Positions 40,801-51,157 are shown, counted from the stretch's first letter. The stretch is 64,000 nt of DNA from Coprococcus phoceensis (GCF_900104635.1 NZ_FNWC01000007.1:1773421-1837420), one strand, 5' to 3'. Program-made: numbers and translations. The notes: generated from the sequence alone by a model not told the origin.

Positions 40801-43800
40801 ACGCCGGCTTTTGAAACATCATTTCCAACTGTAATTGCAGCTTTTTCTACCTTATGGTATCTGTTGCCTTCCTTGTAATCCGAACCTTCCAGACTGCCAT
40901 CCACATAAAGCTTCAGCATACCGTTATTTTCTTTCACACCGACAACTACATGTTGTTTGCCATCGTTGATCGTTTTACCGGAAACTGCTGTCGCACCATT
41001 CAGTGTAAAGGAAGCTTTTCCGTCTGCTGTAACTTTTAATTCATACTGATCATTTTGTTTTACAAGTGTCTGATCCTTGCCTGTTGTATTTACAGATGCA
41101 GCCACACTAAATCCGTTATTAGAATTCAATGACTTATCTGCCGCTGCAATTTCTCCGGCTTCTGCAATTTCCTTATTCTCGACAACTACATTGCCCTTGT
41201 GATATACAACTGATGCAGATGCTGTCGTCGCATTTCCTGACATATCCTTGATATCTTTTGGCGTCACCGTGATTGTCTTTCCGTCTTCCGGCGCTTTTGT
41301 CAAAGTGATATGATATGTTGTGTCGTCCGCGCTCTTTTCAATTGAAGCAATTCCGGAACCATCCACTGCAAAGAGATTTCCAGATACTTTTTCATTGAAT
41401 TTTACCGTAACTTCACAATTACCGTCTGTCATAATCCGGTCAATCTCAGGTGCTTTTGTATCTTTTTGTGCAGAAACTCGTAAAATACGTACTTCATTTG
41501 GTTTCAAATTCACTGTATATTCTTGTCCGTATGTCAATGTTCCCGTCTGAGCAGACTCGTCGGAAAGCTTATAACTATGCTCCAAATAATAATCTAATGT
41601 GCCTGCACCTTCAGCAACACCTATAGTTCGGTCAAATGTAAATTTAATTTCTTTATCAGCGGAAGCAGATGGGTTACGAAGTGAAATGATTCCTTCTTTT
41701 CCATCAAAGCATGAAAATCCGTACGCTTCTGCTGATGCTTCACTTGAAGAAGCACTTCCCAAAGTTGTATTGTCCGGTCGTCCACCAATCATTTTAGAAT
41801 TCTTCAGCATATGATAATTTTCTTCCGCCCACTCTAAAAATTCTCCGGTAATCTCATACTTGCCATCTGTCATGATACTGTCAGAATAGTATAGTTCCCA
41901 GAAAGCTGTTCCACGTGTAGAAAGCATATATAAGTAGTTCTGGAAATCTTCATCTGTAGCCGTATTCACATTCATTCCGGTTCCTTCTTTTCCATATACC
42001 GGATCATGGTTGTAAATGTTCTGCAATGGGAACTGGAACTCATGATTCTTCAGGAAATCATAGTAACATGCATCACGGTAAGTGATCTGCTTGTTCATTT
42101 TTGTTGTACCAAAACCAGCATCCTTTTGGTCATGTGTACATTGAATCCATACAGAGTTTGCCCATTGTAAATACCAAGGACTTGGGTTTACATAGCATGT
42201 CAATGAAATCCACAGATTATTAATGCCATCCTCTTTTTCACTTTGGCGTACTGCTTCCATAAGATCAATCCATGCTTCCCACAAATCCGTCACATGGTAC
42301 ATCTGATGGTAACCACCCGTCATATGGTGATTCGTCTCGCTATATACCGGAACACCGTCCGCACCACCTGAATTATTAAAGTGATTATACTGTCCTGTAT
42401 CCGCAAATCCATCCCATTTCCAGTAATTTACCTTGAATCGCTTCTGCCAGTCAATTGCCATATCTTTAAATTTTTCTACGTACACCCGGTCTGCAACATC
42501 AATGGAACCGCCGGCTTTGCTTCCATTTCCAGCTTTTTCTATGATATTTGCCAATGTTCCATAGAAGTTATAGCCACCTCTTGGTCCAACCCACACACCG
42601 AAATTACTTCCAAACTTCTGCACTAACTCGCTGGATGGTGTCAGTTCATCTGGGAATTTTTCATTGAATGTCCAGAACCCTTCTTTATTAATCTCTGATC
42701 CCGATTGCGGATAAGAGCCAGCCCCTAGCGTTCCATCGTTGTAAGCATTCCACCCATCATCCACAACGTAAGAATCCAGCGGACGTACTTCCGCATTGTT
42801 CAACTCACGATCAATTTCAATGAAAGATTCCAAAATATTTTCATCGTCAATCTTCATCATGTTGTCGAACCATGAATTATATTGAATTCGAAATTCTGAT
42901 GGAGTTGCAATCGAATCAATGTAATCATAGAAATCTGCCTGAATAACTTCGTTTTCCGTACTTCTTGCAGCGCCGGCAACTGTCTGCCATGTCACATATT
43001 TTCCATCTGTTGTCAGTTGATTATCCTCTTTCATTCTTTCGAATGTTTTTCCGGTATAGTAACGCATATATCCTGTCTCGTCTACAATCTCCGTATCTGC
43101 CGCCGGGAATTCACATCCGAAAAACATGCCCTGAATATAGATTGGCTGTCCAAGATTCGCCTTAAACTCTTCCATCTGAACAATTCCACCTTTTCCTCTC
43201 GGAATTGTCCACTGTTTATCAGACTCTTCTACTTTCAGAGATTCCAGATCGATATAGTCAATTTCCGCTTTTCCCATATCTTCATCCGGAACTTCAATTT
43301 CCAAATATTTACGCATGAAGTGATCCCCTTCATACATAACAACTACTTCGTCGATTGTATACTCTACACCTTTATGTGTATACGGTTCAAAGGAAAACGT
43401 CACCTTCTTACCTGTCTTCTTCTCCCCGTTGATAGTTGCTGTTGTATCTTCAACCTTCACGGCATCCTTGCCATCTTCCAGTTGTAAGTCACTTGTCTTA
43501 AACGCTCTGTCGTCCGCAACAACCGGCACTTTATCTTTATGTAAATTAAATTCTGCGCCACCCGCAAACTTCTCGCCGTTATTTGACGATGTTGCCACAA
43601 ACTTAATCTGTGTTGCTGTACATGTTTCCTTTAAGTTCACATAGATCGGGTTGGTGCCATCATACTCAAATTCGCCTTCCGCAATCGGTTCTCCCCATTT
43701 ATCTGAATTAAAATCAAGTTTTTCCGCCTCTGTAGATGCATACAATTTATAGCCTTTGATGTTTCCGTTTGTCGTCTCACTTTCTTTTCTAGGCGTATAT

Positions 43801-44333
43801 GAAAATGACTGAAACGTCTCAGAATCATCAAATTTGATCACAACATTGTGTGGGTAATCCTGATCGCCCGCACCATTTGTTCCACCACCATAATTACTGT
43901 GCCAAATTGTATCAATCTTCCCATCTAACAGATTTGATGCCGGTCCATCAGAAGCGCCTGCCGCGCCATTCTGATAACTGTCCGCCTCTGCTGTCCATCC
44001 TTTTCTGTCAATCGGCTCCAAACTAATCGGGTCTTTCTTTTCTTTTGTCGTCTTGACAATAAATTCTTCACTACCTTCTTCCGGTGTAAAGTTAGTCTCT
44101 CCACCATCCGTTCTCTTGTTCACAATTTCAGTAGTAGATAACTTTGAATCTGCTGTTGAAAATGTTCTTTCAATGGCATCGTTTCCAATTGTTACGGAAT
44201 TATCTTTCATCGTAACCTCAACTTTGCCATTTGAGGCATCTGGTTCCTTCGCCTCAGAGACTGATGTTGTGGAGAACGTACTCGTCACGACTACTGCCGC
44301 CGCGAGCATGGAACTTAAAAGTTTTCTTTTCAT
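37878..44333 (-). CDS. Wall-anchored clan GH-D (GH36-like) glycosidase with CBM32, LamG and eight FIVAR repeats
   Basis: 2151-aa surface enzyme. A signal peptide (1-28) is followed by an F5/8-type C (CBM32) domain (about 110-250). A (beta/alpha)8 catalytic region spans about 490-860, then an Ig-like domain (~958-1060), a LamG-like domain (~1070-1210), two CBM32 domains (~1215-1540) and eight FIVAR modules (~1550-2090). The catalytic region has a YVVDDGW strand near 526 and VNYWKWDGF with likely nucleophile Asp641. THDQ with a likely acid/base Asp735 completes the GH27/GH36 pattern. The C terminus has SVKTGD, a membrane helix and KKKK, a sortase signal of non-LPXTG type. The start follows AAGGAGAAGG. 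Clan D and the mucinase neighbours suggest an alpha-galactosidase or alpha-N-acetylgalactosaminidase, for example against blood-group A/B or mucin ends; the substrate is inferred. Confidence 0.72.
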   Translation of the reverse strand: MKRKLLSSMLAAAVVVTSTFSTTSVSEAKEPDASNGKVEVTMKDNSVTIGNDAIERTFSTADSKLSTTEIVNKRTDGGETNFTPEEGSEEFIVKTTKEKKDPISLEPIDRKGWTAEADSYQNGAAGASDGPASNLLDGKIDTIWHSNYGGGTNGAGDQDYPHNVVIKFDDSETFQSFSYTPRKESETTNGNIKGYKLYASTEAEKLDFNSDKWGEPIAEGEFEYDGTNPIYVNLKETCTATQIKFVATSSNNGEKFAGGAEFNLHKDKVPVVADDRAFKTSDLQLEDGKDAVKVEDTTATINGEKKTGKKVTFSFEPYTHKGVEYTIDEVVVMYEGDHFMRKYLEIEVPDEDMGKAEIDYIDLESLKVEESDKQWTIPRGKGGIVQMEEFKANLGQPIYIQGMFFGCEFPAADTEIVDETGYMRYYTGKTFERMKEDNQLTTDGKYVTWQTVAGAARSTENEVIQADFYDYIDSIATPSEFRIQYNSWFDNMMKIDDENILESFIEIDRELNNAEVRPLDSYVVDDGWNAYNDGTLGAGSYPQSGSEINKEGFWTFNEKFPDELTPSSELVQKFGSNFGVWVGPRGGYNFYGTLANIIEKAGNGSKAGGSIDVADRVYVEKFKDMAIDWQKRFKVNYWKWDGFADTGQYNHFNNSGGADGVPVYSETNHHMTGGYHQMYHVTDLWEAWIDLMEAVRQSEKEDGINNLWISLTCYVNPSPWYLQWANSVWIQCTHDQKDAGFGTTKMNKQITYRDACYYDFLKNHEFQFPLQNIYNHDPVYGKEGTGMNVNTATDEDFQNYLYMLSTRGTAFWELYYSDSIMTDGKYEITGEFLEWAEENYHMLKNSKMIGGRPDNTTLGSASSSEASAEAYGFSCFDGKEGIISLRNPSASADKEIKFTFDRTIGVAEGAGTLDYYLEHSYKLSDESAQTGTLTYGQEYTVNLKPNEVRILRVSAQKDTKAPEIDRIMTDGNCEVTVKFNEKVSGNLFAVDGSGIASIEKSADDTTYHITLTKAPEDGKTITVTPKDIKDMSGNATTASASVVYHKGNVVVENKEIAEAGEIAAADKSLNSNNGFSVAASVNTTGKDQTLVKQNDQYELKVTADGKASFTLNGATAVSGKTINDGKQHVVVGVKENNGMLKLYVDGSLEGSDYKEGNRYHKVEKAAITVGNDVSKAGVYDTAYGYDKVDEIFQEGFSKLELTNEMITVSGTEEGDKNTVLDKNNTTFWTSQKVSEGTVNNENAWLKVDLGATYKLDQVDYTPRFDNVQNNYWECTGNIKNLIVETSVDGETWTAVTEDGGRDLSKKIVKENNSSFFPEEITFEAKEARYVRISGTKSHHWQTQNVDKQITVADLAIYGEKAGVENIATDSSVKVEAKWTKDDTDAAKGGDRPMSMVVDGNKADTNGNYGEFGADDKAESSYMQIDLGEVCDVDTLNLYRYWNQNRVYDPSVILVAEKEADFKDGTATVVYNADKEKIHGLNDKYYTEVKDETYEETAQGKSWNLPENTKARFVRVYMHGVKNGGDTNHIVEMEVIGTRPDKEEVPAVDLTKLIERLTVLAAVDTSNATTDSAAAFKALVKEGYDLVASGAKTQGEVDAMLKKLEGAENKLVDTNALKKAIADAEKKVAESTKTSAAATLAKIEEAKALLKNGTTETMNQMIKALEDAMKTLVARGDVKELKALIDTYEKEELKEADYTTSTWSAYETALNTANAIVKDNSDSDQTQVDAAKKALEDAHKALEKRGDTDALKALVEKYKDLKEADYTHDTWVVFKEAFDAAKAIVADNSDSTQAQVDAAKEALENAYNALKEAPENPKLDTSRLEKAIADAKAVVKESYTTDSYNAMKAVLDEAEDLLKEEAQDQDTIDAKTEALNAAIEALVKRGDVKELSELVKAYEEEKLNEGVYTTSTWSVYQTAFDAAKAIIKDNSNSDQEKVDAAKTALEVAKEALEERGNTDSLKELVTVCEELKEEDFTADTWKVFENALDAAKAIVADNSDSNQTQVDAAKEALQKAKDDLKEAEKPVNRSKLEEAYNKYKDLKNDGYTENSWKTFKNALDAAKAVLEYEDATAEQVDAALAQLEKAVSGLKKAPIDGSGNNQGAQNNNQKPSTGGSGSNGSVKTGDSSDVMLWGIFAAAALMAGVVVKKKKA
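38056..39690 (-). repeat. Eight tandem FIVAR modules in the GH36-like gene
   Basis: Each unit of about 65-70 codons ends in a DAAKxALExAxxAL-type helix. Units 3-4 and 6-7 are the most similar (shared TTSTWS, AIVxDNSxS and QVDAAK), pointing to duplication of a two-unit block with unit 5 between. The stalk probably carries the catalytic head away from the wall. Confidence 0.75.
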
Positions 44334-44565
44334 AACCTTCTCCTTTTCCTCTGCAATTCAAACTCCTTTCCAAGTCTTTTGGCAGATTAGATAAATTTGC
44401 AGGATTGTTTGTTTTGTAGCAATCATGCACTCTTTTAGTTTAGCACAATTTCATATTTATAGGTATAATATATAAATTTTTCATCATTTTGTATATTTCT
44501 CATGTCAAAAACAACTGTTTTAAATTCTCTAATTTTATATTTTTAGTTATTTTTAATAATTTTGT

Positions 44566-44611
44566 TTAAAAAAGGTTCCAAATTTGGTTTTCACCAAATC
44601 CAGAACCTTTT
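44566..44611 (-). terminator. Terminator of the GH20-GH101 operon
   Basis: An 18-bp near-perfect stem starts AAAGGTTC, closes with GAACCTTT and has a four-base loop. It is followed by six T residues on the minus strand, ten bases after the GH101 stop. The GH36-like gene is therefore probably transcribed from its own promoter in the 230 bases that follow. Confidence 0.8.
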
Positions 44612-44620
44612 ATTGCTTAA

Positions 44621-47600
44621 CTACATTTCATCCTTTTCTTTCTTCTTTTTCGTGCCAAATACAACTGCACCAACTGCCGCCATCAAGCCGATATACCACG
44701 CTGTCGACTGCGTATCCCCTGTTTTCACAGGCTCTTTCTTATTTTCTTTTCCTTCATCTTTTGATGATTCCGGATTCGAAACAGTATCCTTTGAAACAAC
44801 TGTAATTTCTACTCGTCCGGTTTTTCCATTCGAAGAAGTTGCAATTACATATGCTTTTCCTTCTTTTTTCGCAGTCACCGTTCCATCTGGACTCACAGAC
44901 AAAATATTCTCATCTGATACAGACCATGTCACAGCCTTATCTTTGGCATCTTCCGGCATGATTGTCGCAGATACCTTTGTGGCGGCTCCAACTTTCAATG
45001 TGGTTTGTTCCGCTTTCACCACAACCATATCTACCTCTGGCTTTTCTGGTTTTACCGGATCTTTTTCTTCCAGCTTTCCTTGTTCCTCAGTCAATTTCAA
45101 AATTGCTTCTGTCACATCTTTTTGTAATATTCTTTCTTCTTTTTTGTATTCTGCCAGCAGTTTCTCAGAAGCAGACAGTGCTTTTTCAAATTCTTTTGTG
45201 TTTTTGTACTGATCTAAATCAATATTTCGTGCAGCCTCTACCGCTTCTTCCAACAATTTAATATCTGATTTTGCAGCCAGCGCCTCAAGTGCATCCAAAG
45301 CCTTTTGCAATTGTTCTGTGAGCGCATCAATTTTTGCCTGTTCCGTCATAAAATCTTTCAGCAACTCTTCTGCCTCTTCGCATAACTGATCGATGTTGGA
45401 GTAATATACTTCTAAATATTTTGTACGCTCCAACTTCTCCGCTTCATCCATCGCTTCCTGCAATTTTGAAAAATCAGAAGCTTTCTGATAAACCGCAAGT
45501 TCTGCTGCTGTCGCAAAGTTACCAAATCCCTGCGTCACTTCAAATTTGACATACTGTGCTTCCACTTCATCAAATGTCACTTTTTGAAGTTCTTGTTTAT
45601 CCGCAAATGTTCCATCCGTTACAATTTTCTTCCATTTATCTGCCTGATTCGACTTGACATACAGATTGTATTTCTGTACTTTTCCATTATTTCCTCCAGC
45701 AGGGCGCTGCAAATATGAAAACTGATTAATCGTATATGATTTTCCCATATCAATTGTAATCTCTGCCGGATTGTCTGCCGATACCGTAAACATCGGATTA
45801 TAACTGCTGTGCCAGATCGTATTTGGATTTTTGTCAAATGCATATTTGACAGGCCCTTCATTATGAGCCGTATTATCTGCCTGTTCTGTGTTTGCTGAAA
45901 TCTTGAAGTTCTTTGAATCAATTTCCACCGCAGACGGCACCACCGGTCTGCTCAATTTATGTTCCAGCGCAGCCTCCAGACGATCTAATACTTCAAAGTA
46001 ATCTTTTACCAAAACACCTGTCTGATTTTTCATCTTTTCAAGCGCCGCTTTTGCCTCCTGAATTTCCTTCCAGTCCTTTTCCAGAAAATAGTTTACATCT
46101 TCATCCGCCTTTTCAAGCGCTGTGCTTACAAGTTGATTTTTAGAATCTTCTTTTAAAACAATTGCATTATATGCATCTGTTAATTTCTGCGTCGCCTGCA
46201 AAATCTCCGTTTCTGTCACTCCCGGTTTTAAGTCAGTTGTTTTTGCTTCACTGTAAGCGCTTAAGAATGTCTGTAATTCTTTTCCATCTACAACAGAATT
46301 ATTATCTACTCTCTCTGCTTTTGCCATGATTGCCTTTAATGCTGTTCTGTCTACTAATGGATTCAACCTTTCTTTTGCTTCCCGCAAATCGCGAATCATC
46401 CAAGCAACCTCTTTCTGGGTCGCCTTGTCTGAATCATATAAAGACTCCGCTTCTTTGAGCGCAGATTGGAACGCCAGCCACTTTTCATCCTGCTTGTAGT
46501 CGCTCGCAAGAATACTCTTCATCTCACGAATTACTTTCGAGAGCTGTTCCTTATCCTCAGCTGTTGCATAGGCATCCAGATTTTCCATCGCAGTCTCTAA
46601 ATCTGTATACGCCTTTTCTATCTCTTCTTTCGAAGCATTTTGATTTTTATGCACTTTCTCAGCTTCTTTCAACGCAGCCTGCATGTTTTCAAAAGACTCT
46701 TTTGTATATGCCTTTTCATCTAACGCCTTCGCCTCTTCAATCAGCGCCTCCAGTGTTTCCTGGTTCATAGCGCGAGCCTGTTCCACATAGAAATTGTCTA
46801 CATAATATTCTGTCGCTGCATTTTTTGTAATATCTACATAGTAATCATCATAATCTCCGGTTGTAAACTTCAATACCAGCTTTCCTTCTTGATCTTTTAC
46901 CACTTCACTCGCAACCACAGCATGTTGCGCATCATTTTCCTTACTTGCTTTGTCTGATTTCACTGCGAATGTAAACGCATTCGAAGACGGAGATTTATAA
47001 TCGATTCCTACTGTATACTCTGTATTTGGCTCCAGTCTTACTGTCGAAGGAATCGTTCTCATGTAATCTCCCGCACGTACCTTCAATGAATAGTTGCCAT
47101 CGATTACATCCGGCGTATATTGCGGATCTACTGCATTCTTCTGTGACAAATGCGACTGGTCAGACTCCGTTGACACAAACACACCATATCCCTGGTCTAC
47201 ATTTTCAAAATCTTCCCAATATGTGTATTTTGCAGGTTCAGGATTTGTCGACGGATTTACTTTCATGACACGTACATCATCAAAATCCACTACCGATTCA
47301 TCTGTCTTTCCTTCCTCCGCAGCCAAAGTCAACACCGCCTTGTCAGATGTTGCCGTAAAACGAACCTGCATACGTTGTGCATATGTCTGGTATTTGTCAT
47401 TGTGATGAACACCATATTTTACATTGCTGCTGTCCATATAATTCGCTACAACTTCGTCCCCATTCTCGACTTTGATAGATGCTTTTCTGTCATCATCTGT
47501 AATACACCATACCGATGCCGAATAGGTTTGTCCTTTCTCAAGTCCTGTCAGAACCTGCTCCACTTGCCCATCTTTTTTCCCTTTAATGTAAAGATGCGCA

Positions 47601-50600
47601 TTTCCAAGCGAATTATCTTCAATCGTAATATGTTCCACACTTTTTGCCGAAGAAGATTGCTTCCACTCATCAAAATTATAAGAATCAAATCCCATATCTT
47701 TTACCGGAGAGCCTGTTGACCATTCCATCGTATCCGATGTTTCAATCTTTTTCGCTTCTTCTTTGTAAAGCACATATCCTGTTTTTGCATCTGCTTTTAA
47801 CGTCACTTTTCCATCTGTCACAGACACTGTTTGTTTATCGCTTTTTCCATTTTCAGAAAGCTTGTATACCGTAACCTGCGATGCATCTTTCCACGAATTC
47901 GGAAGTGACCATGTACTCTCTCCCCCATCGCCATTGTAATGATAAATCTTTCCTTCTGTATCATCGTCTTTTCCCCACGGAATAAATATTTTATTTCCTC
48001 TTGCAACTTCTTTTCCGTCTTTCGTGATGACATTGACACCATTTTCCATCTTTGTCACAACTTCATTATTTTCACCAAGCACCGCCTGCTCATTGCTTGT
48101 ATACTGCATAACCGGATACTGTGCAAGGAACTTGTTCGGAAGTATCTGCTCATAAAAAATCTGCAGTGCATTGTTCATATTTTTCGCCGTCTGCCATCCA
48201 TTGATCCCAGCTGTATCTGAGTTACGATCCTTCACACCACGGAACAGATCATGCTGCTGAAAAATATCAGACTGATTATTTTCCACAAAACGAACCAGAT
48301 TTCCTGCCGCTTTCAGATTCGATGCCACTGGCTCCACCTGAATTCCATGTGCGAACACACTGTGCGATGCCATCTCATCCGCATATTCCGTTCCAAGAAC
48401 GATGTCACGACCCGCAATATTTTCAATCAATTTATACATCGGCCATCTTGTACCAAAGAATACATCCACATAGGTCGAATCTATTTGTCCATTGGTATCT
48501 TTGTCATACAACTGTCCGAACCGTCCATCCAGACCATTTTCACTCTTATCCAAATCATCATTTTCACGTATAATCTGTTTTGAAGAATCATACCAGCTCC
48601 ACGCTGCCTGATCTGTGAACAATCTTCCAAACTGCGGCGATTCCGGATAAATATCCGTATGATTGACATGGATTCCTATCTTGGCATTATATTTTTCAGA
48701 GTTTTCAAGTAATGTCTGAAAATCTTCCAAACCTCCGGCACGTTTATTGTAATTTGCAAAATCCGGATGTGATGAGTCGTGCCCTTCACTTTGATATCCT
48801 TTGATAATTATATTCTGACCAAATCCATCCATCGCAAGTGACATCTTCTTTACATTGTCTAAAATACGAAGAAACGGATACTGTGCCTCAGACCCCACAT
48901 TCATTGCAACCATCGTCCATGTATCTGTCACAACATCTGCGCCTGTTTTTCTGGTCATACAGTCATCACGCAGTGCAATTGCACCATCTTGATAATCCAC
49001 CTTACCGTCTTTGTTGCGATCCGCTGTAATAGCCACTTTCACAGCCGGCTCATACATTACTTCTCCATCCAGACCTCTGTATGTAAACTCATTCACCCAA
49101 AGTCCCGTGGAAGTGTGATCCCCCGCATCAAATGTCTGATACGCCACCTCATGCCGATTCTTATAGGATTCTCCTGTCAGAGTTGCCGCCACATTCTGAT
49201 TACTCAGCACGGCAAGCGTTGTCTCACTGTAAGCATTTGCGACATTTGCTTTTGAAAGTTCTACCTTTGATTCCGAACGATAATCATTTACCGTGAGCAT
49301 GCCGCCTGCATCCTTGCTCGACATAGAGATCAGACTGTGTTCTGGGAAATTCAAAGTATATAGCTTTGTCTTATCATCTTTGATATTTTTCACATGCATA
49401 GACAGTACATTTTCTTTTACTTCCATGATGACATCAAACGAAATCCCTGTTGATTCTTCCGAAACATGATAGGTCGCCTTCGCACCGGAAATATCTGATG
49501 TAACCTTCGGTGTGTACAGTTTATTATTCAATTCCACCTGATGTAATGCAAGTTCTTGCCCCTTGACAGTCTGCCCTCCCTCTTTCAAGGTATACTCGAC
49601 CACTCTTGGGAAATTTGCATCCAGCGTCACTGTCATTTGCTCAGAAGCAATCTCAGCTTCCGACGTGTTTTCCACCACTTCTGGCGCACTTGCTGTCTCC
49701 TGTGTAAATCCTTGAATTGTCATGCCTGTACTTTCTGTTGTTCGAAAACCAACTTTTCCGGCATTCGTTGTAAGTCCACCTATCTCTCCATTGTAAATCT
49801 CTTCGTTATCCAAAAAGATTGTCACTACATTTTCAACAACTCTTACTTTTACTTTATACGGAACGTCACGTCCGGAAAGTACAAAACCGCTGTCCTCAAT
49901 CTCTGCAAGTCTTCCGTTCTGATTATAAATCCCCCATTTTGTATAATGTTGGTTATTTTGAGCAGAAGGTCCCACATAAATATAGTCTGTCGGAGATGTA
50001 TAGCGCAGTACCACGCCATAATTACAGCTATTATTTAGCGGATCATATGTAAATTCCACTTCTTGATTCTTAAGCTCCTTAGAATTTTGATCAATGAACA
50101 CACCATCTTTCTGAACAGTCACACCATCTTTCCCTGCTTCCAGCACTCCGCTGTCTCCAGAAACTTTTTCAAACCCCTCTGTCCCTTTTGTGAAATCACG
50201 ATTATAAGAAACTTGTTCTTCTTCCTTTTTGATTTGTATACTGCACGTTTTCTGTTGTCCATCTTCAAATACAAATGTCAAATTTGTGGATGCCGCATCT
50301 TTGATCTGTGCAATATATTCTTTTTTTATCGTAACTGTATTGGCATGAAATGTGTAATCTTTGTCCTTTTCTAATGCCACATTCCCACTTTTAATTTCTG
50401 TCAGTTGCAAAGACTCCTCAGCAATTGTTACTTTGAAATCTTCTTTTCCGGCTTCCTCATAATCAACTGTAAAATGATCCGGTGTAAGAACAACTTCTTT
50501 TGCGATTTCCCCTGTCTTTACATTGTCGATTTTAAAAGCACAATCATAGTTTTCAGACACCTTTCCCCAGAGGCGCATACCGACATTCCCCGCTTTTTCG

Positions 50601-51157
50601 TTGCTGAACTTGTCGATTTCCTGATTTATGATCTCCACACCATCCTGCAGAACTTTCACGTTGTTTCCGCGGTATTCCACTCGAATTCTATGAGTTTCTC
50701 CTACTTTTGTAAAACTTTTAGCCGCAGATGTTACGCTTCCCCACTCACCTGCTCCGTTGAACCAATTCCAGCTTCCACTGTCAATACCGATTCCCTGCCA
50801 GTCGTTTTCATTGTTATACCGAAAAATAATTCCCATGCGGCCACCATTGTCTGCTTTCGTCAGAGTCATATCCATCTCCACATAACCGTCTGCACGTTTT
50901 TCTGACTGGTTTTCCGAAAAAATCGTATTATCATCTGAGCTTAACACCATATATCCTTTTTCGTTCTCTCCGTCTGTAAACTCGATTTTCCCGTTTCCAC
51001 TCGCCTTTGACCATCCACCTCTGTTTTGTTCATTTGTAAATTCAACAAATTCCTGCTTTAACGCTGCCTGTACTGTAAAATTCGATAATGGAACTGAATT
51101 TGCAAGCATACATGCTGATAATGTCACTACCATACCTTTTTTGACTGTTTTCTTCAT
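44621..51157 (-). CDS. Endo-alpha-N-acetylgalactosaminidase, GH101, wall-anchored
   Basis: 2178-aa secreted enzyme that releases the core-1 disaccharide Gal-beta1,3-GalNAc from Ser/Thr of mucins. Order: signal peptide (1-31), LamG-like domain (~35-215), X2/Ig-like domain (~220-312), second LamG-like domain (~320-490), GH101 (~500-1130), CBM-like segment (~1150-1300), FIVAR-type helical modules (~1470-1740), CBM32 (~1760-1890), two more helical modules, Big_2 (~2050-2130), PVKTGD signal, helix and KKKK. GH101 diagnostics are AMNVGSEAQYPFL, KGYQSEGHDSSHP and KIGIHVNHTDIYPES, close to S. pneumoniae SpGH101. The predicted nucleophile is Asp898 (YVDVFFG) and the acid/base Glu924 (LGTEYADE). It begins 40 bases after the GH20 stop and is in one operon with it. 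GH101 assignment is secure; the core preference is by family. Confidence 0.92.
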   Translation of the reverse strand: MKKTVKKGMVVTLSACMLANSVPLSNFTVQAALKQEFVEFTNEQNRGGWSKASGNGKIEFTDGENEKGYMVLSSDDNTIFSENQSEKRADGYVEMDMTLTKADNGGRMGIIFRYNNENDWQGIGIDSGSWNWFNGAGEWGSVTSAAKSFTKVGETHRIRVEYRGNNVKVLQDGVEIINQEIDKFSNEKAGNVGMRLWGKVSENYDCAFKIDNVKTGEIAKEVVLTPDHFTVDYEEAGKEDFKVTIAEESLQLTEIKSGNVALEKDKDYTFHANTVTIKKEYIAQIKDAASTNLTFVFEDGQQKTCSIQIKKEEEQVSYNRDFTKGTEGFEKVSGDSGVLEAGKDGVTVQKDGVFIDQNSKELKNQEVEFTYDPLNNSCNYGVVLRYTSPTDYIYVGPSAQNNQHYTKWGIYNQNGRLAEIEDSGFVLSGRDVPYKVKVRVVENVVTIFLDNEEIYNGEIGGLTTNAGKVGFRTTESTGMTIQGFTQETASAPEVVENTSEAEIASEQMTVTLDANFPRVVEYTLKEGGQTVKGQELALHQVELNNKLYTPKVTSDISGAKATYHVSEESTGISFDVIMEVKENVLSMHVKNIKDDKTKLYTLNFPEHSLISMSSKDAGGMLTVNDYRSESKVELSKANVANAYSETTLAVLSNQNVAATLTGESYKNRHEVAYQTFDAGDHTSTGLWVNEFTYRGLDGEVMYEPAVKVAITADRNKDGKVDYQDGAIALRDDCMTRKTGADVVTDTWTMVAMNVGSEAQYPFLRILDNVKKMSLAMDGFGQNIIIKGYQSEGHDSSHPDFANYNKRAGGLEDFQTLLENSEKYNAKIGIHVNHTDIYPESPQFGRLFTDQAAWSWYDSSKQIIRENDDLDKSENGLDGRFGQLYDKDTNGQIDSTYVDVFFGTRWPMYKLIENIAGRDIVLGTEYADEMASHSVFAHGIQVEPVASNLKAAGNLVRFVENNQSDIFQQHDLFRGVKDRNSDTAGINGWQTAKNMNNALQIFYEQILPNKFLAQYPVMQYTSNEQAVLGENNEVVTKMENGVNVITKDGKEVARGNKIFIPWGKDDDTEGKIYHYNGDGGESTWSLPNSWKDASQVTVYKLSENGKSDKQTVSVTDGKVTLKADAKTGYVLYKEEAKKIETSDTMEWSTGSPVKDMGFDSYNFDEWKQSSSAKSVEHITIEDNSLGNAHLYIKGKKDGQVEQVLTGLEKGQTYSASVWCITDDDRKASIKVENGDEVVANYMDSSNVKYGVHHNDKYQTYAQRMQVRFTATSDKAVLTLAAEEGKTDESVVDFDDVRVMKVNPSTNPEPAKYTYWEDFENVDQGYGVFVSTESDQSHLSQKNAVDPQYTPDVIDGNYSLKVRAGDYMRTIPSTVRLEPNTEYTVGIDYKSPSSNAFTFAVKSDKASKENDAQHAVVASEVVKDQEGKLVLKFTTGDYDDYYVDITKNAATEYYVDNFYVEQARAMNQETLEALIEEAKALDEKAYTKESFENMQAALKEAEKVHKNQNASKEEIEKAYTDLETAMENLDAYATAEDKEQLSKVIREMKSILASDYKQDEKWLAFQSALKEAESLYDSDKATQKEVAWMIRDLREAKERLNPLVDRTALKAIMAKAERVDNNSVVDGKELQTFLSAYSEAKTTDLKPGVTETEILQATQKLTDAYNAIVLKEDSKNQLVSTALEKADEDVNYFLEKDWKEIQEAKAALEKMKNQTGVLVKDYFEVLDRLEAALEHKLSRPVVPSAVEIDSKNFKISANTEQADNTAHNEGPVKYAFDKNPNTIWHSSYNPMFTVSADNPAEITIDMGKSYTINQFSYLQRPAGGNNGKVQKYNLYVKSNQADKWKKIVTDGTFADKQELQKVTFDEVEAQYVKFEVTQGFGNFATAAELAVYQKASDFSKLQEAMDEAEKLERTKYLEVYYSNIDQLCEEAEELLKDFMTEQAKIDALTEQLQKALDALEALAAKSDIKLLEEAVEAARNIDLDQYKNTKEFEKALSASEKLLAEYKKEERILQKDVTEAILKLTEEQGKLEEKDPVKPEKPEVDMVVVKAEQTTLKVGAATKVSATIMPEDAKDKAVTWSVSDENILSVSPDGTVTAKKEGKAYVIATSSNGKTGRVEITVVSKDTVSNPESSKDEGKENKKEPVKTGDTQSTAWYIGLMAAVGAVVFGTKKKKEKDEM

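Noticed and set aside
44562..45212. Plus-strand 216-codon frame at the end of the GH101 gene
   Set aside because: It is the reverse of the Lys/Glu-rich C terminus and starts in the terminator.
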